Shown in pieces: positions 7,927-17,035 of a DNA stretch of 64,000 nucleotides. How positions within the stretch are numbered: the stretch's first letter is position 1; every line of letters starts with the position of its first letter. The stretch spans positions 1 through 64,000 of the forward strand of contig JANXXU010000027.1 of the NCBI GenBank assembly GCA_025350465.1, read 5' to 3'. This DNA comes from Alphaproteobacteria bacterium (lineage in GTDB: Bacteria; Pseudomonadota; Alphaproteobacteria; Micropepsales; Micropepsaceae). The notes beneath the pieces were generated by a model. It was not told where the DNA came from. It ran no database searches and worked only from the letters and a program-made list of their open reading frames with translations. The position numbers were made by a program, and so were the translations under genes.

Positions 7927-9165
7927 TCATAGCGCTCTAAAATCGATCGCTTTGGTTAGGTCGAGCCGGCGCGTCATGGGCGGTAATTCGTATTTGAGGC
8001 CGCTCGCGCAGTTGAAGAGCACCACGCGGTCGCTCGGCGAAATCTTTCCTTCGGCCAAAGCCTTGCGATAGGCGGCATATGTCGCGGCACCTTCCGGGCA
8101 CATCAAAAGGCCATCCTTGTGCGCGACCTCTTCGCGCGCTTCGATGATCGCTTCGTCGTCGACGGCGATGGCGAAACCACCGCTGTCGCGCACGGCCTGA
8201 AGGATGAGGAAATCGCCGATCGCCTGCGGTACGCGGATGCCCATCGCTACGGTCGAGGCGTTCTGCCAGCGCGTCGCGTGCGTTTGACCTTGGAGGAAGG
8301 CCTTCACCATCGGCGCGCAGCCCGACGCTTGCACCGCCACCATGCGCGGACGCTTGGCACCGATGAAGCCCGCGGCCTCAAGCTCGGCGAACGCTTTCCA
8401 CATGCCGATCAATCCGGTGCCGCCGCCGGTGGGATAGAAGATCGCGTCGGGCACTTCCCAATCGAGCTGTTCGGCGAGCTCGAGCCCCATCGTCTTCTTG
8501 CCCTCGATGCGATAGGGCTCCTTTAGCGTCGAGCACTCGAACCAGCCGCGCGCCTCGCGCCCTTGGGCAACCAGTTTTCCGCAGTCGTCGATCAGGCCGT
8601 TGACGCGATAGACGGTCGCGCCTTGCGCTTCGATCTCGCGCACGTTGATCTCGGGCGTATCGTCGGGACAAAAGATCGTCGCCTTGATGCGGGCGCGGGC
8701 GCAATAAGCGGCGAGCGCGGCGCCGGCGTTGCCGTTCGTCGGCATCGCTGTTTCCTTGATGCCGAACGCTTTCATCATCGATACCGCGAGGGCGACGCCG
8801 CGCGCTTTGAACGAGCCGGTCGGCAAGCGGCTTTCGTCCTTGACCAGGAGTTCGCCGGCACCCAGTGCGCTTTGCTTCAGCCGGATGAGCGGCGTGAGAA
8901 CCTCACCCAGGCTGACGATGTCGCTCGCCTTGCGCACCGGCAGGAATTCCCGGTAGCGCCAGATGTCGTGCTGCCGGCGGCTCAGCTCGTCCTTCGACAG
9001 CGCCTTGCCGATGGCGGCCAGGTCATAGCGCACGAGCAGCGGCTTGCCCGCGCGCGAGAGGTTGGCGATGCGGTCCGCCTCGTAGCGTTCGCCCGTCGCC
9101 GAGCACTCCAAATGTGTGACGAATGTCGGACGTTCGGCGGAGAGATTGTCGGCGCCTATGGACAT
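7927..9165 (-). CDS. thrC: Threonine synthase
   Basis: A PLP enzyme that turns O-phosphohomoserine into threonine plus phosphate. The 412-aa sequence has the fold-type II PLP motif GSFKARG with the Schiff-base lysine at K120. The asparagine loop is PTNGNAGAALAAYC, and a glycine-rich phosphate cup is read as PTGGGTGLIG. An N-terminal segment with a CSATG motif precedes the catalytic core, as in the longer threonine synthases. The ATG at 9165 faces murJ across a 98-bp divergent promoter region. It has no biosynthetic partner gene nearby. Threonine dehydratase-like or cysteate synthase-like enzymes are the main alternatives, but length and motifs favour ThrC. Confidence 0.88.
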   Translation of the reverse strand: MSIGADNLSAERPTFVTHLECSATGERYEADRIANLSRAGKPLLVRYDLAAIGKALSKDELSRRQHDIWRYREFLPVRKASDIVSLGEVLTPLIRLKQSALGAGELLVKDESRLPTGSFKARGVALAVSMMKAFGIKETAMPTNGNAGAALAAYCARARIKATIFCPDDTPEINVREIEAQGATVYRVNGLIDDCGKLVAQGREARGWFECSTLKEPYRIEGKKTMGLELAEQLDWEVPDAIFYPTGGGTGLIGMWKAFAELEAAGFIGAKRPRMVAVQASGCAPMVKAFLQGQTHATRWQNASTVAMGIRVPQAIGDFLILQAVRDSGGFAIAVDDEAIIEAREEVAHKDGLLMCPEGAATYAAYRKALAEGKISPSDRVVLFNCASGLKYELPPMTRRLDLTKAIDFRAL

Positions 9166-9263
9166 TGATCGGCCTTTTACGTGTGCGGGCGTCTAGATAC
9201 ACCGAAATGGGCGGCGCGTCGTATAAGTTGCGCCGTCATCCTTACGGCGAATCGGCTTCGCGA

Positions 9264-10793
9264 ATGCTTCGATCTCTCATCTCCGTCTCAAGCTTCACGT
9301 TGATCAGCCGTCTCACCGGCTTTTTGCGCGACATCCTCATGGCCGCGGTGATGGGGGCGGGACCGTTGTCGGACGCCTTCCAAGTCGCCTGGCGGCTCCC
9401 CAACAATTTCCGCGCGATCTTCGCCGAGGGCGCCTTCAACGCCGCGTTCATTCCACTCTATTCGGGCGTCAAGCAGCGCGAAGGCCGCGCTGCCGCGCTC
9501 AAATTCGCAGGCGACATCATGTCGTGGCAGGTGGTGATCCAGCTGACGCTGCTCGTGGCCGCCTTCATCGCCATGCCCTGGGTCGTGACCGTCTTGGCGC
9601 CGGGCTTCGTCGCGCGTCCCGAGCAGATGGCGCTCGCGACCGATTTCATGCGCATCACCTTCGCCTACCTCGCCTGCGTCGCGCTGGTCAGCCAGTTCGG
9701 CGCGATGCTGAACGCGGAAGCCAGATTCACGGCGGCCGCCTCGTCGCCGATTTTGCTGAACCTGACGATGGCGACGATGCTGGCGCTCGCGTGGGAGTTT
9801 CCGACAGCGGGGCACGCGGCGTCCTACGGCGTTCTGGTCGGCGGCTTGATGGAGTTGACGCTGCTCTTCGTCGCCTCGCGCCGGGCCGGCATGAAGCTGT
9901 CGCTCGCAACGCCCAAGCGAACGAGCGAGGTCGTGCGCTTCGCCCGCATCTTCGGACCCGCAGTGGTGGGCTCGGCGAGCGTCCAGCTCGGGCTTTTCGC
10001 CGACACCATCATCGCGAGCTTCCTGAAGCCCGGCGGATTGACGTCTCTCTACTATGCCGACCGCATCAATCAGCTGCCGATCGGTGTCGTCGGCGTGGCG
10101 CTCGGCACGGTGCTGCTGCCCGAGATGTCGCGGCGCTTGGCGGCGAGCGAACCGCTCGCGGCCGCCACGGCGCAGAACCGCGCCGTCGAGCTCGGCCTCT
10201 TTCTCACCTTGCCGTGCGCCGCGCTGTTTCTCGCGGTGCCAGAACCCATCATGCACGGCCTCTTCGCGCGCGGCGCCTTCAACATCGCCGCCGCCGACGC
10301 CGCCGCCGCCGTCTTGGCGGCCTACGCTCTGGGTTTGCCCGCGTTCATCTTGGTGCGCACGTTCACGCCGCTCTTCTATGCGCGCGGCGATACGGCAACC
10401 CCCGTTCGCGCGACCATGATCTCCGTCGTCGTCAATGTTGCGGTGAAGGTGACGCTGGTCTTGGGCTTCGGCTTCGGCGCGGTGGGTCTGGCGCTGGGCA
10501 CCGTGACCGCGGCCTGGGTCAATTTGGCATGCCTCGCGCTCTTCGCCCGCAGGCAGGACATCCTGCATATCGGCGAGCGGTTGACGCAAGCTGCGCCGCG
10601 CATTGTGGCGGCCGCCCTGGCGCTCGGCGTCGCGATCTACATCGCCGACGCGACACTTGCCGACGTCGTGCGCCTGCTGCCGCGCTTCCAGAAAGAGGCG
10701 CATCTCTTGCTGATCGGCGCGCTGGCGGCGGCGGTCTATGGCGGCGCGGCGTTGATGCTCGGTTTGCGCGGCGTCTTGTCGACCAAGGATTAG
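9264..10793 (+). CDS. murJ: Lipid II flippase MurJ
   Basis: MurJ moves lipid II across the inner membrane for peptidoglycan synthesis. The protein is 509 aa from the ATG at 9264, close to the usual 510 aa; longer readings upstream add sequence unlike the family. It is almost wholly hydrophobic, with about 14 membrane segments. Family signatures are SRLTGFLRDILMAAVMG at the start, the RLPNNFRAIFAEGAFNAAFIP stretch (its first part RLPNNFRAIFAEGAF, then NAAFIP), and SLYYADRINQLPIGVVGVA in the middle. No clear Shine-Dalgarno precedes the start. It is divergent from thrC and 33 nt upstream of an enoyl-CoA hydratase gene, an unrelated function. Confidence 0.92.
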   Translation: MLRSLISVSSFTLISRLTGFLRDILMAAVMGAGPLSDAFQVAWRLPNNFRAIFAEGAFNAAFIPLYSGVKQREGRAAALKFAGDIMSWQVVIQLTLLVAAFIAMPWVVTVLAPGFVARPEQMALATDFMRITFAYLACVALVSQFGAMLNAEARFTAAASSPILLNLTMATMLALAWEFPTAGHAASYGVLVGGLMELTLLFVASRRAGMKLSLATPKRTSEVVRFARIFGPAVVGSASVQLGLFADTIIASFLKPGGLTSLYYADRINQLPIGVVGVALGTVLLPEMSRRLAASEPLAAATAQNRAVELGLFLTLPCAALFLAVPEPIMHGLFARGAFNIAAADAAAAVLAAYALGLPAFILVRTFTPLFYARGDTATPVRATMISVVVNVAVKVTLVLGFGFGAVGLALGTVTAAWVNLACLALFARRQDILHIGERLTQAAPRIVAAALALGVAIYIADATLADVVRLLPRFQKEAHLLLIGALAAAVYGGAALMLGLRGVLSTKD

Positions 10794-10826
10794 TCGGCTA
10801 GGCCGTCCTTCCGGAGGTCCAAGCCC

Positions 10827-11624
10827 ATGCACGGTCTCACGAATTATTCCCGCATTCGCTTCTCGCGCAACGGCCGCATCTTGACCGTGGCGCTGAGCGG
10901 CACCAACCCCGTCAACGCGGTCGATGCGTTGATGCATCAAGAGCTGGCCCGTGTCTTCCTCGACGCGCAGGACGACAACGACAGCGATCTGATCGTGCTG
11001 ACGGGCGAGGGCAGGGCCTTCTGTGCCGGCGGCGATACCACTTGGTTCAAGCAGCAGATCGACGACCCGAAGAACTTCCGCGCCATCACGCCCGAAGCCA
11101 AGCGCATCGTCTCCTCGCTGCTCGACCTTGAGAAGCCCATCATCTGCCGCTTAAACGGCGCCGCCGCCGGTCTCGGCGCGACCATCGCGTTGCTCTGCGA
11201 TGTGGTGGTCGCAATCGACACCGCGGTGATCGGCGATCCACACGTTAAAGTCGGCCTCGTCGCCGGTGACGGCGGCGCTCTGATCTGGCCGCAGCTCATC
11301 GGCTTTGCACGCGCCAAGGAATATCTGATGACGGGCGAGATGCTGACCGCGAAGCACGCTGAGCAGATCGGCCTCATCAACCACGTCGTGCCCGCCGGCG
11401 AACTCGACGCGAAAGTCTCGGAGATCGCGGAAAAGATTCTGGCAAACCCGCGCTGGGCCGTGCGCTGGACGAAGACGGTCACCAACCAGCCGCTCAAGGC
11501 GCTGTCGGCGCAGCTGAGCGAAGCCGCTGTCGCCTACGAGATCTTGTCCAACCTCATGGCCGATCGCCGCGAGGCCGTTGCGGCCTTCGTCGAAAAGCGC
11601 AAACCGAACTATTCGGGCGAGTGA
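10827..11624 (+). CDS. Enoyl-CoA hydratase/isomerase family protein
   Basis: A crotonase-fold enzyme of 265 aa acting on acyl-CoA thioesters. The first oxyanion-hole motif is seen in GRAFCAGGD and the second in NGAAAGLGA. The region where classical hydratases carry the second catalytic glutamate reads VGLVAGDGG, so the exact reaction (hydratase, isomerase, hydrolase) is open. A GGAGG stretch lies 11 nt before the ATG. Its stop codon overlaps the start of the acyl-CoA dehydrogenase gene, indicating a two-gene operon for a beta-oxidation-like or xenobiotic degradation step. Confidence 0.88.
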   Translation: MHGLTNYSRIRFSRNGRILTVALSGTNPVNAVDALMHQELARVFLDAQDDNDSDLIVLTGEGRAFCAGGDTTWFKQQIDDPKNFRAITPEAKRIVSSLLDLEKPIICRLNGAAAGLGATIALLCDVVVAIDTAVIGDPHVKVGLVAGDGGALIWPQLIGFARAKEYLMTGEMLTAKHAEQIGLINHVVPAGELDAKVSEIAEKILANPRWAVRWTKTVTNQPLKALSAQLSEAAVAYEILSNLMADRREAVAAFVEKRKPNYSGE

Positions 11625-12793
11625 TGATAGAGACCGCGCTCGACGAACCCGGCCATGTGACCGAACTGCGCCGCCAGCTGCGCCGTTTCGTGGCCGATAA
11701 AGCGCCGCGCGAGAAACGCCGCGCCTGGGATCGCGCGCATGATTGGCCGCGCGATCTCTTTCGCGAGCTGGCGCAAATGGGAATCTGCGCGCTCACCGTG
11801 CCGGAGGAATATGGCGGCGCGGGCAGGGACATCTGGGCGGCCGTTGCGGTTATCGAGGAATTGACGCGCGCGGGTCCGTTTCTCGCCGGCCCGTTCATTC
11901 ACTGCGCTTTCTACGGCGGCATGAACATCTCCGAGAACGGCAGCGCCGAGCAAAAGGCCGAACTGCTGCCCAAGCTTGCGCGGGGCGATTTGCTCTTTGC
12001 CTATGGCTTGTCGGAGCCCGACGTCGGCGGCGATCTCGCCAGCGTCAAAACACGCGCCCGCATCGATGGCGATTTCATTCGTGTGAGCGGCGCCAAGCGC
12101 TGGTGCACCGGCGCCGATTGGGCGGACTATATCTATTGTCTGGTGAACAGCGATCCGAACGCGCCGAAACGCGAGGCGCTGAGTTTTCTTCTCATTCCGC
12201 CCAAGACGCCCGGCATCACCATCACGCCGATCGAGCACGTCAACCTGAGATACACGGCCTCGTGCGACGTGCATTTCGATGATGTGCGATTGCCGCTGAG
12301 CGCAATCGTCGGAGGGCGCGAAAAATGGGGGCAGGGCTGGAAGATGCTTGCCGGGCGCGCGCTCGACGTCGAGAAGCTCGAGGTCGCCGCGGTCACCTTC
12401 GGCACCGCGCAAGCCGCCGTCGAGGAAGCGTGGACCTATGCGCAAGAGCGCGTGCAGTTCGGCAAACCGATTGCCGCGCACCAGGCGATACGTCACAAGC
12501 TCGTCACCGCTCGCACGCGCCTCGAAGCTTGCCGCCTGATGCTCTACAACGCCGCGCGCCTCGCCCATGAAGGTCTGCCGTGCGCTGTCGAGACGTCGAT
12601 GGCGAAACTTTTCATCGCCGACACCGGCGTGGAGATCGCGCTCGCCTGCCAGCAGATCATGGGCGCCTATGCCCTGTCGGACGCCTACGACATGGACCGC
12701 CACGTGCGCGACCTGCTCGGCATGCCCATCGTCGGCGGCTCGTCCGACATGCAGCGCAACAATCTGGCAAGTCTCTGGCGCTTGCCGGCATGA
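11624..12793 (+). CDS. Acyl-CoA dehydrogenase family protein
   Basis: A FAD enzyme that introduces a 2,3 double bond into an acyl-CoA. About 389 aa with the three family regions: an N-terminal helical domain, a middle beta domain starting at YGLSEPDVGGDLASVKT (FAD-binding signature), and a C-terminal helical domain with ERVQFGKPIAAHQAIRHKL. The ATG at 11624 overlaps the preceding stop codon by one base; a GTG at 11621 is equally coupled. Its product is the natural substrate of the upstream hydratase. Substrate chain length cannot be told from sequence. Confidence 0.9.
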   Translation: MIETALDEPGHVTELRRQLRRFVADKAPREKRRAWDRAHDWPRDLFRELAQMGICALTVPEEYGGAGRDIWAAVAVIEELTRAGPFLAGPFIHCAFYGGMNISENGSAEQKAELLPKLARGDLLFAYGLSEPDVGGDLASVKTRARIDGDFIRVSGAKRWCTGADWADYIYCLVNSDPNAPKREALSFLLIPPKTPGITITPIEHVNLRYTASCDVHFDDVRLPLSAIVGGREKWGQGWKMLAGRALDVEKLEVAAVTFGTAQAAVEEAWTYAQERVQFGKPIAAHQAIRHKLVTARTRLEACRLMLYNAARLAHEGLPCAVETSMAKLFIADTGVEIALACQQIMGAYALSDAYDMDRHVRDLLGMPIVGGSSDMQRNNLASLWRLPA

Positions 12794-12876
12794 CGAACTG
12801 CGCCCGGGCGCGGGAGGCGCCGCGACAACTGATACCTGTATTCGATCCGGGTATTGGTTACGCTGGGCCATAGCGC

Positions 12877-12900
12877 GCTGCCCGGATCGAGCCGGGCAGC
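12877..12900. terminator. Strong hairpin after the acyl-CoA dehydrogenase gene
   Basis: A perfect 9-bp stem GCTGCCCGG / CCGGGCAGC with a 6-nt loop lies about 85 nt past the stop codon and 25 nt before the next gene. There is no T-run, so it is a possible terminator or an RNA processing/stability structure. Confidence 0.35.
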
Positions 12901-12925
12901 TTGGCGTAAATGGAAGGACAGGACG

Positions 12926-13303
12926 ATGTTTTCTCACATCATGATCGGAACGAACGATTTGGATAGAGCCAAGGCGTTCTATGACAAGGTTCTCGGCGCG
13001 ATCGGCGTCCCGCCGGCGATAGTCGACGGCCATCGCATCTTCTACCGCACGCGGACGGGCGTCTTTTCCGTGTCGAAACCGATCGACGGGCAGGCCGCCA
13101 CCGTAGCCAATGGCGGCACGATCGGCTTTGCGTGCAGTTCGACGGAGCAAGCCGACGCATGGCATGCGGCCGGTGTGGCGGGTGGCGGGACGTCCTGCGA
13201 GGATCCGCCGGGGGTGCGCGAAGGGGGGATGGGAAAACTCTATCTCGCCTACCTGCGCGATCCGGATGGCAACAAGATCTGCGCGCTGCATCGCATGAGC
13301 TGA
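12926..13303 (+). CDS. VOC-family (glyoxalase/dioxygenase fold) protein
   Basis: A 125-aa single-module vicinal oxygen chelate protein. The start MFSHIMIGTNDLDRAKAFYD is the standard first strand and helix, with a histidine at position 4 that usually binds metal. The closing YLRDPDGNKICALH is the typical last strand region, where a glutamate ligand is commonly found but a Lys/Cys occurs instead. I took the ATG at 12926, which has GGACAGGAC before it, rather than a longer upstream frame. Members include glyoxalase I, fosfomycin-resistance proteins and ring-cleaving dioxygenases; the actual reaction is unknown. It may be co-transcribed with the two acyl-CoA genes. Confidence 0.85.
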   Translation: MFSHIMIGTNDLDRAKAFYDKVLGAIGVPPAIVDGHRIFYRTRTGVFSVSKPIDGQAATVANGGTIGFACSSTEQADAWHAAGVAGGGTSCEDPPGVREGGMGKLYLAYLRDPDGNKICALHRMS

Positions 13304-13364
13304 AGGGGCTAATTTGCAGGGCAACGTTGCGGCAGAGAACAATGATGCCTTGCAATAGGCAGCT

Positions 13365-13544
13365 CTAGCGCCGCGCGCGAAGTGCAACATAGCCCAGGAA
13401 CAAGATCGCAGTGCCAAACAGCACCAACCCCAGATTCCGTGTCTGGCTGCCGCTGCAGATCGACTCCGACATGAAGACTTCCTGGACAATGCCGATCGCG
13501 TAGCAGCCCTTCGATCCGAGCCAATAGATCAGTGAGTCGAACAA
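13365..13544 (-). CDS. Candidate small membrane protein, 59 aa, TTG start
   Basis: The frame starts with TTG at 13544, five nt after a near-perfect GGGAGG, and ends at TAG 13365. The product would have an amphipathic N-terminal half containing two cysteines and a C-terminal hydrophobic helix (about residues 38-55, LGLVLFGTAILFLGYVAL), ending in a basic tail LRARR, which suggests a tail-anchored inner-membrane protein. An internal ATG would give a 35-aa product with the same helix. It occupies the otherwise empty gap between the VOC gene and the M13 peptidase gene. No family is recognised. The Shine-Dalgarno and helix are the only evidence. Confidence 0.5.
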   Translation of the reverse strand: MFDSLIYWLGSKGCYAIGIVQEVFMSESICSGSQTRNLGLVLFGTAILFLGYVALRARR

Positions 13545-13661
13545 ATAATCCTCCCGACGGCCGGCTCCAGCACGGGTGCTTGAGCGCGACCGTGCGATGA
13601 TATTCCAACATCATAGAATTTGAGAAGAGGGGGCAGGGGCACGGGGTCAGCGGAACGGGGG

Positions 13662-15707
13662 CTACCACACGTGCACACGCGCCTCCGGCTTGAGGTAGAG
13701 CCTGTCTCCTGGAATGACGTGAAACGCGTCATACCACGCGTCGAGATTGCGCACCGTGTCGCTGCGATAGGGCCCGGGAGAGTGCGTGTCGTTGAGAATC
13801 TGATGACGCAGATCCGCCTCTGTTTGCAGTTTGCGCCAGCGCTGCGCGAAAGCCAAAAAGAAGCGTTGGTCTCCGGTCAAGCCGGCCTTGATGACATCCG
13901 GCGTTCCCTTGAGGGAGAGATGGTAGGCGTCATAAGCGACGATGAGCCCGCCGAGATCGTCAATATTTTCGCCCAGGACCTGCTGACCGCGCACGCATAA
14001 ATTCTGCACTGGGCAATACGCATTAAACTGAGCGGCCAGGGGCGCGATAGACGCTTTGAAGTGCTCGGTGTCTCTCGTCGTCCACCACAATTGCAGTCGT
14101 CCTTGTGCGCCGTAGATATTGCCCAGTTCGTCGAAGCTGTGGAGGATTTCATGGCTGATACCGGCCCCGGCCGAACCGTAGTTGGAAGCGCTATCTCCTT
14201 GATAATCGAAATAGGGAGGCTGCAGCAGGCCAGCCGAGAATTGCAACGCGTTAGGGAAAAAATTGATGAGCGCGCTCACACTTTGCGGAGCTATGGACCA
14301 TTCGCCAACATCAACAGGCTGGCGCAGCTTGGCGATTTGTTGCCGGTAATTGAACTCCTCAATGCGGCGAGCGTTGCCCAGCGCATCATCTCGCACAATT
14401 CTTAGCTCGCCGAAATCCGTCCAACGATCCGGGTACCCGAGTCCCACATTCAACGCATTGAGTTTGGCAAGAGCCCTCGTCTTGGTCTCGGGAGTCATCC
14501 AGGTCAGGTTCGCGATGTGGGCGCGAAGAGAGAGTTTAATATTTTCGACCATGGCGTTCGCCGCGGCTTTGGCTTCCGGTGGAAAATAGCGCGCGACATA
14601 CATGTTCCCGATCGCTTCGCCCAACAGGTTCTGCGTTATCAAAAGGGCGCGTGCCGCCGTTGGAGCTCCGTCGCCGATTGGTTCGCCGTCAAATGTCAGG
14701 AAGAGATTGCGATAGGCCGCCGGCAATTCGGGCGCATAATGCTTGATCAAGTGGAACTTCAAATAAGCCTTCCACACCGACAATTTTTCGCTGGCGGCGA
14801 GGGTCGACACGCCTATTACCGCCGCCGGTTGCCAGACGACAAACTCGTCTTGGCCCGCCAAACCAGCGGCGCGGAAATATGCCGGCCAATCCATGCCAGC
14901 CGCCTTCGCGTCGAAGTCGGCAAGCGTCCACACATTATTGTCCTTAAAGACATCGTCGGTGTCGGCCTGCGTCGCATGAGAGCGCGCAATCGCAGTTTCA
15001 AGGGTCAAGACGCGGGCCGCATCGGCGTCAGCGTCAGGTGCGGCGAGTTGCTTCAGCACCGCCGCGATGAGCGTCCGGTATTTCGCGCGAAGCTCGAGCT
15101 TTGCAGGAGCTTGGTCGAGGTAATCGTCTCTGTTGGAGAGCCCCAATCCGCCCTGCTGCATGTGCGGCAGGTAGCGCTCCGCCTCGCTAAATCCTTGATG
15201 GATCCAGACGCCGAATATGCTTTCTGCAGGCGCCCCGGCACCGTCACCGAGCCGCGTAACATGTCCGAGAAAGGTCGCAAGAGAGGCTCGGTCGTGGATG
15301 CCATCCACGATCGCGAGATCTCCTGCAAGGGCCGCTAATCCTCGAGCGTCAATGGTGGTGGTGTCGGTGAGACTGGCACAGGTGTCCCCGACTTGTTGCT
15401 CGAGGCGCGCGCGCGTCTTTACCGGCCTTGCCAGCTCCGCCAGCATCTCTTCCACGCGCCGTTTATTGAGTTCGCGAAGCATGTTGGTGGTGCCGTAGGC
15501 GCCCTGCTCAGGCGGAAGCGGGGTCGCTTTTAGCCAGCCGCCATTTGCATACTGATAGAAATCGTCGCCAGGCTTGCTGGAGCTGTCCATGCCCGTCTTC
15601 ATTGCAGCAAGGCCGGTGCTGTCATCAGGTGCCGCCGAACCTGTCCGTATACTGACGATAAGCAGCAGCGCGGCCGCGGTCAGACACAGTGAACAAAATC
15701 GCTTCAT
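13662..15707 (-). CDS. M13-family (neprilysin/PepO-like) zinc metallopeptidase, exported
   Basis: An extracytoplasmic peptidase that cuts short peptides. The 681-aa precursor has a signal peptide (residues 1-25, ending GSAA). The catalytic site is HEILH (H519, E520, H523), and the third zinc ligand lies in the ENIDDLGG motif (E580, with D584). The C-terminus, LDAWYDAFHVIPGDRLYL, is the usual end of the family. Its start codon overlaps the stop codon of the upstream cysteine hydrolase gene by four bases, so the two are translationally coupled. Size and motifs match the bacterial M13 peptidases closely. Confidence 0.93.
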   Translation of the reverse strand: MKRFCSLCLTAAALLLIVSIRTGSAAPDDSTGLAAMKTGMDSSSKPGDDFYQYANGGWLKATPLPPEQGAYGTTNMLRELNKRRVEEMLAELARPVKTRARLEQQVGDTCASLTDTTTIDARGLAALAGDLAIVDGIHDRASLATFLGHVTRLGDGAGAPAESIFGVWIHQGFSEAERYLPHMQQGGLGLSNRDDYLDQAPAKLELRAKYRTLIAAVLKQLAAPDADADAARVLTLETAIARSHATQADTDDVFKDNNVWTLADFDAKAAGMDWPAYFRAAGLAGQDEFVVWQPAAVIGVSTLAASEKLSVWKAYLKFHLIKHYAPELPAAYRNLFLTFDGEPIGDGAPTAARALLITQNLLGEAIGNMYVARYFPPEAKAAANAMVENIKLSLRAHIANLTWMTPETKTRALAKLNALNVGLGYPDRWTDFGELRIVRDDALGNARRIEEFNYRQQIAKLRQPVDVGEWSIAPQSVSALINFFPNALQFSAGLLQPPYFDYQGDSASNYGSAGAGISHEILHSFDELGNIYGAQGRLQLWWTTRDTEHFKASIAPLAAQFNAYCPVQNLCVRGQQVLGENIDDLGGLIVAYDAYHLSLKGTPDVIKAGLTGDQRFFLAFAQRWRKLQTEADLRHQILNDTHSPGPYRSDTVRNLDAWYDAFHVIPGDRLYLKPEARVHVW

Positions 15708-16276
15708 AGGCCTGCGGCTCCATGGCTGTTGAGGTTCGATGGGATGATGTCGTCGGCTGCGACGACGTGACCAAATTCGCTCAGCAGCGTCGCGACATGT
15801 GCCCTATGGATTGCATCCGCCGAGAGGAGCGTTCCGCGGAAGGCCATTTGGCCGAAGCAGGCACAGGCGTCTTCGACAAGAGTCGTTTGAAATCCCAAAT
15901 TGCTGGCCATGCGCATGGTCGTCGACACGCATTGATCTGTCGTGATCCCGAAGACCGTCAATTCGTTTATTCCGGCCTCGCGCAAGCGTACTTCGAGGTT
16001 GGTGCCGATAAACGCGCTATTGACCGTCTTGCCGATAACCCAATCACTCGCGCGGGGTTCGAAGCCGGGCTTCAGTTTGTGTCCAGGCCGGCCGGGCTGT
16101 AACGGCGAGCGTGGATTCGTCGAATCGTGGCGAACGAGAACAACCTGGCGTTTCGATGCACGCCAATATTGCAGGACTCGTAGTCCGTTGTGCTCGGCTT
16201 GCGGATTATTGCGCTTGCCCCACAAGGGATCGTCGAAGCCCTTTTGCATATCGACAACGAGCAGTGCTCTAGACAT
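15704..16276 (-). CDS. Cysteine hydrolase of the isochorismatase family
   Basis: A cytoplasmic 190-aa enzyme of the isochorismatase/nicotinamidase superfamily. The expected catalytic triad is visible: D9 in LLVVDMQKGF, K83 in VIGKTVNSAF, and C116 in GITTDQCVSTT followed by the conserved MRMASNLGF helix. The substrate is probably an amide or an enol ether but cannot be predicted. It is the first gene of a two-gene unit with the M13 peptidase, and is divergent from the Lrp/AsnC gene 104 bp away, which is the likely regulator. Confidence 0.9.
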   Translation of the reverse strand: MSRALLVVDMQKGFDDPLWGKRNNPQAEHNGLRVLQYWRASKRQVVLVRHDSTNPRSPLQPGRPGHKLKPGFEPRASDWVIGKTVNSAFIGTNLEVRLREAGINELTVFGITTDQCVSTTMRMASNLGFQTTLVEDACACFGQMAFRGTLLSADAIHRAHVATLLSEFGHVVAADDIIPSNLNSHGAAGL

Positions 16277-16380
16277 GTGCGCGGCTAGCGCCCTCCGACA
16301 GGCTTTTCCTGGACTTCAAACTGATGGTACGTTCGCGCACGCTCAGCTGCCATGCGCAAGGCGGCGGTTAGACCTGCGAA

Positions 16381-16830
16381 ATGATTGAAACTCCGGCAAA
16401 AGACAAACAGATCGGCGGTGGGCGGGACGCGCTCGACGAAAAGCTGATCGCGCTCTTGTGTCAGAACGCGCGCATGACCCTAACGGCTCTTGCCAAGGCC
16501 GTTGCCCTTTCGCGAACCGCCGTCCAAGCGCGGATCGCCCGTCTCGAGCGAGACAACATTATTGTCGGCTATCGGGCACAATTGGGCGAGGTTCATGACG
16601 AAAGAAGTGTCGGCGCAGTTCTGTGCATCATTTTCAGCCAGCGGCCATGCGCCCCTGTCGTGGCCAAGTTTCGCCACTGGCCGGAAATCGAAGCCTTTTA
16701 TTCCGTGACCGGACCAATTGACGCCTACGTCGTGGTCAAGGTCGAATCGACTCATGCCTTGTCGGCCTTGGTGCATAAGCTGTCCGCCGTGCCCGGCATC
16801 GCCGCGGTGAATTCAGCGGTGATCATTTAA
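16381..16830 (+). CDS. Lrp/AsnC-family transcriptional regulator
   Basis: A 149-aa regulator with an N-terminal helix-turn-helix (about residues 18-60; LDEKLIALLCQNARMTLTAL then SRTAVQARIARLERDNII) and a C-terminal RAM/AsnC ligand-binding domain ending in the alternating AVNSAVII strand. Members respond to amino acids and often control a divergent neighbour. Here the neighbour is the hydrolase-M13 peptidase pair, so control of peptide or amino-acid breakdown is a reasonable inference. It has no close Shine-Dalgarno. Confidence 0.9.
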   Translation: MIETPAKDKQIGGGRDALDEKLIALLCQNARMTLTALAKAVALSRTAVQARIARLERDNIIVGYRAQLGEVHDERSVGAVLCIIFSQRPCAPVVAKFRHWPEIEAFYSVTGPIDAYVVVKVESTHALSALVHKLSAVPGIAAVNSAVII

Positions 16831-17035
16831 GTCGGTCACGCTGCTCCCACAGTAGTCCCGGACTAGCGGGCGTTGGCGCCATCTTGCCGACATGGACATC
16901 ACGCAACCTTGATCTGCATTACAAGACCTTGAGTTTTTGCCTACCGAATTGATGCAAAAGCAGCGTTTTGACTTTCAATTTGCCACCGGTGATGGTCTCA
17001 CCTCGTCGCCGGTCCACTCTGCGTTTTGAGGAATC

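Noticed and set aside
9288-10940. A 550-codon minus-strand open frame opposite murJ
   Set aside because: It mirrors the murJ codons and yields a low-complexity, Arg/His-rich product. MurJ is unmistakable on the other strand.
11609-13489. A 626-codon minus-strand open frame opposite the acyl-CoA dehydrogenase gene
   Set aside because: It is an antisense reading of an intact, well-conserved gene.
16830-17035. A promoter for the M16 peptidase pair based on TTGACT near 16970
   Set aside because: No acceptable -10 lies at 16-18 nt; the -35-like match could be chance.
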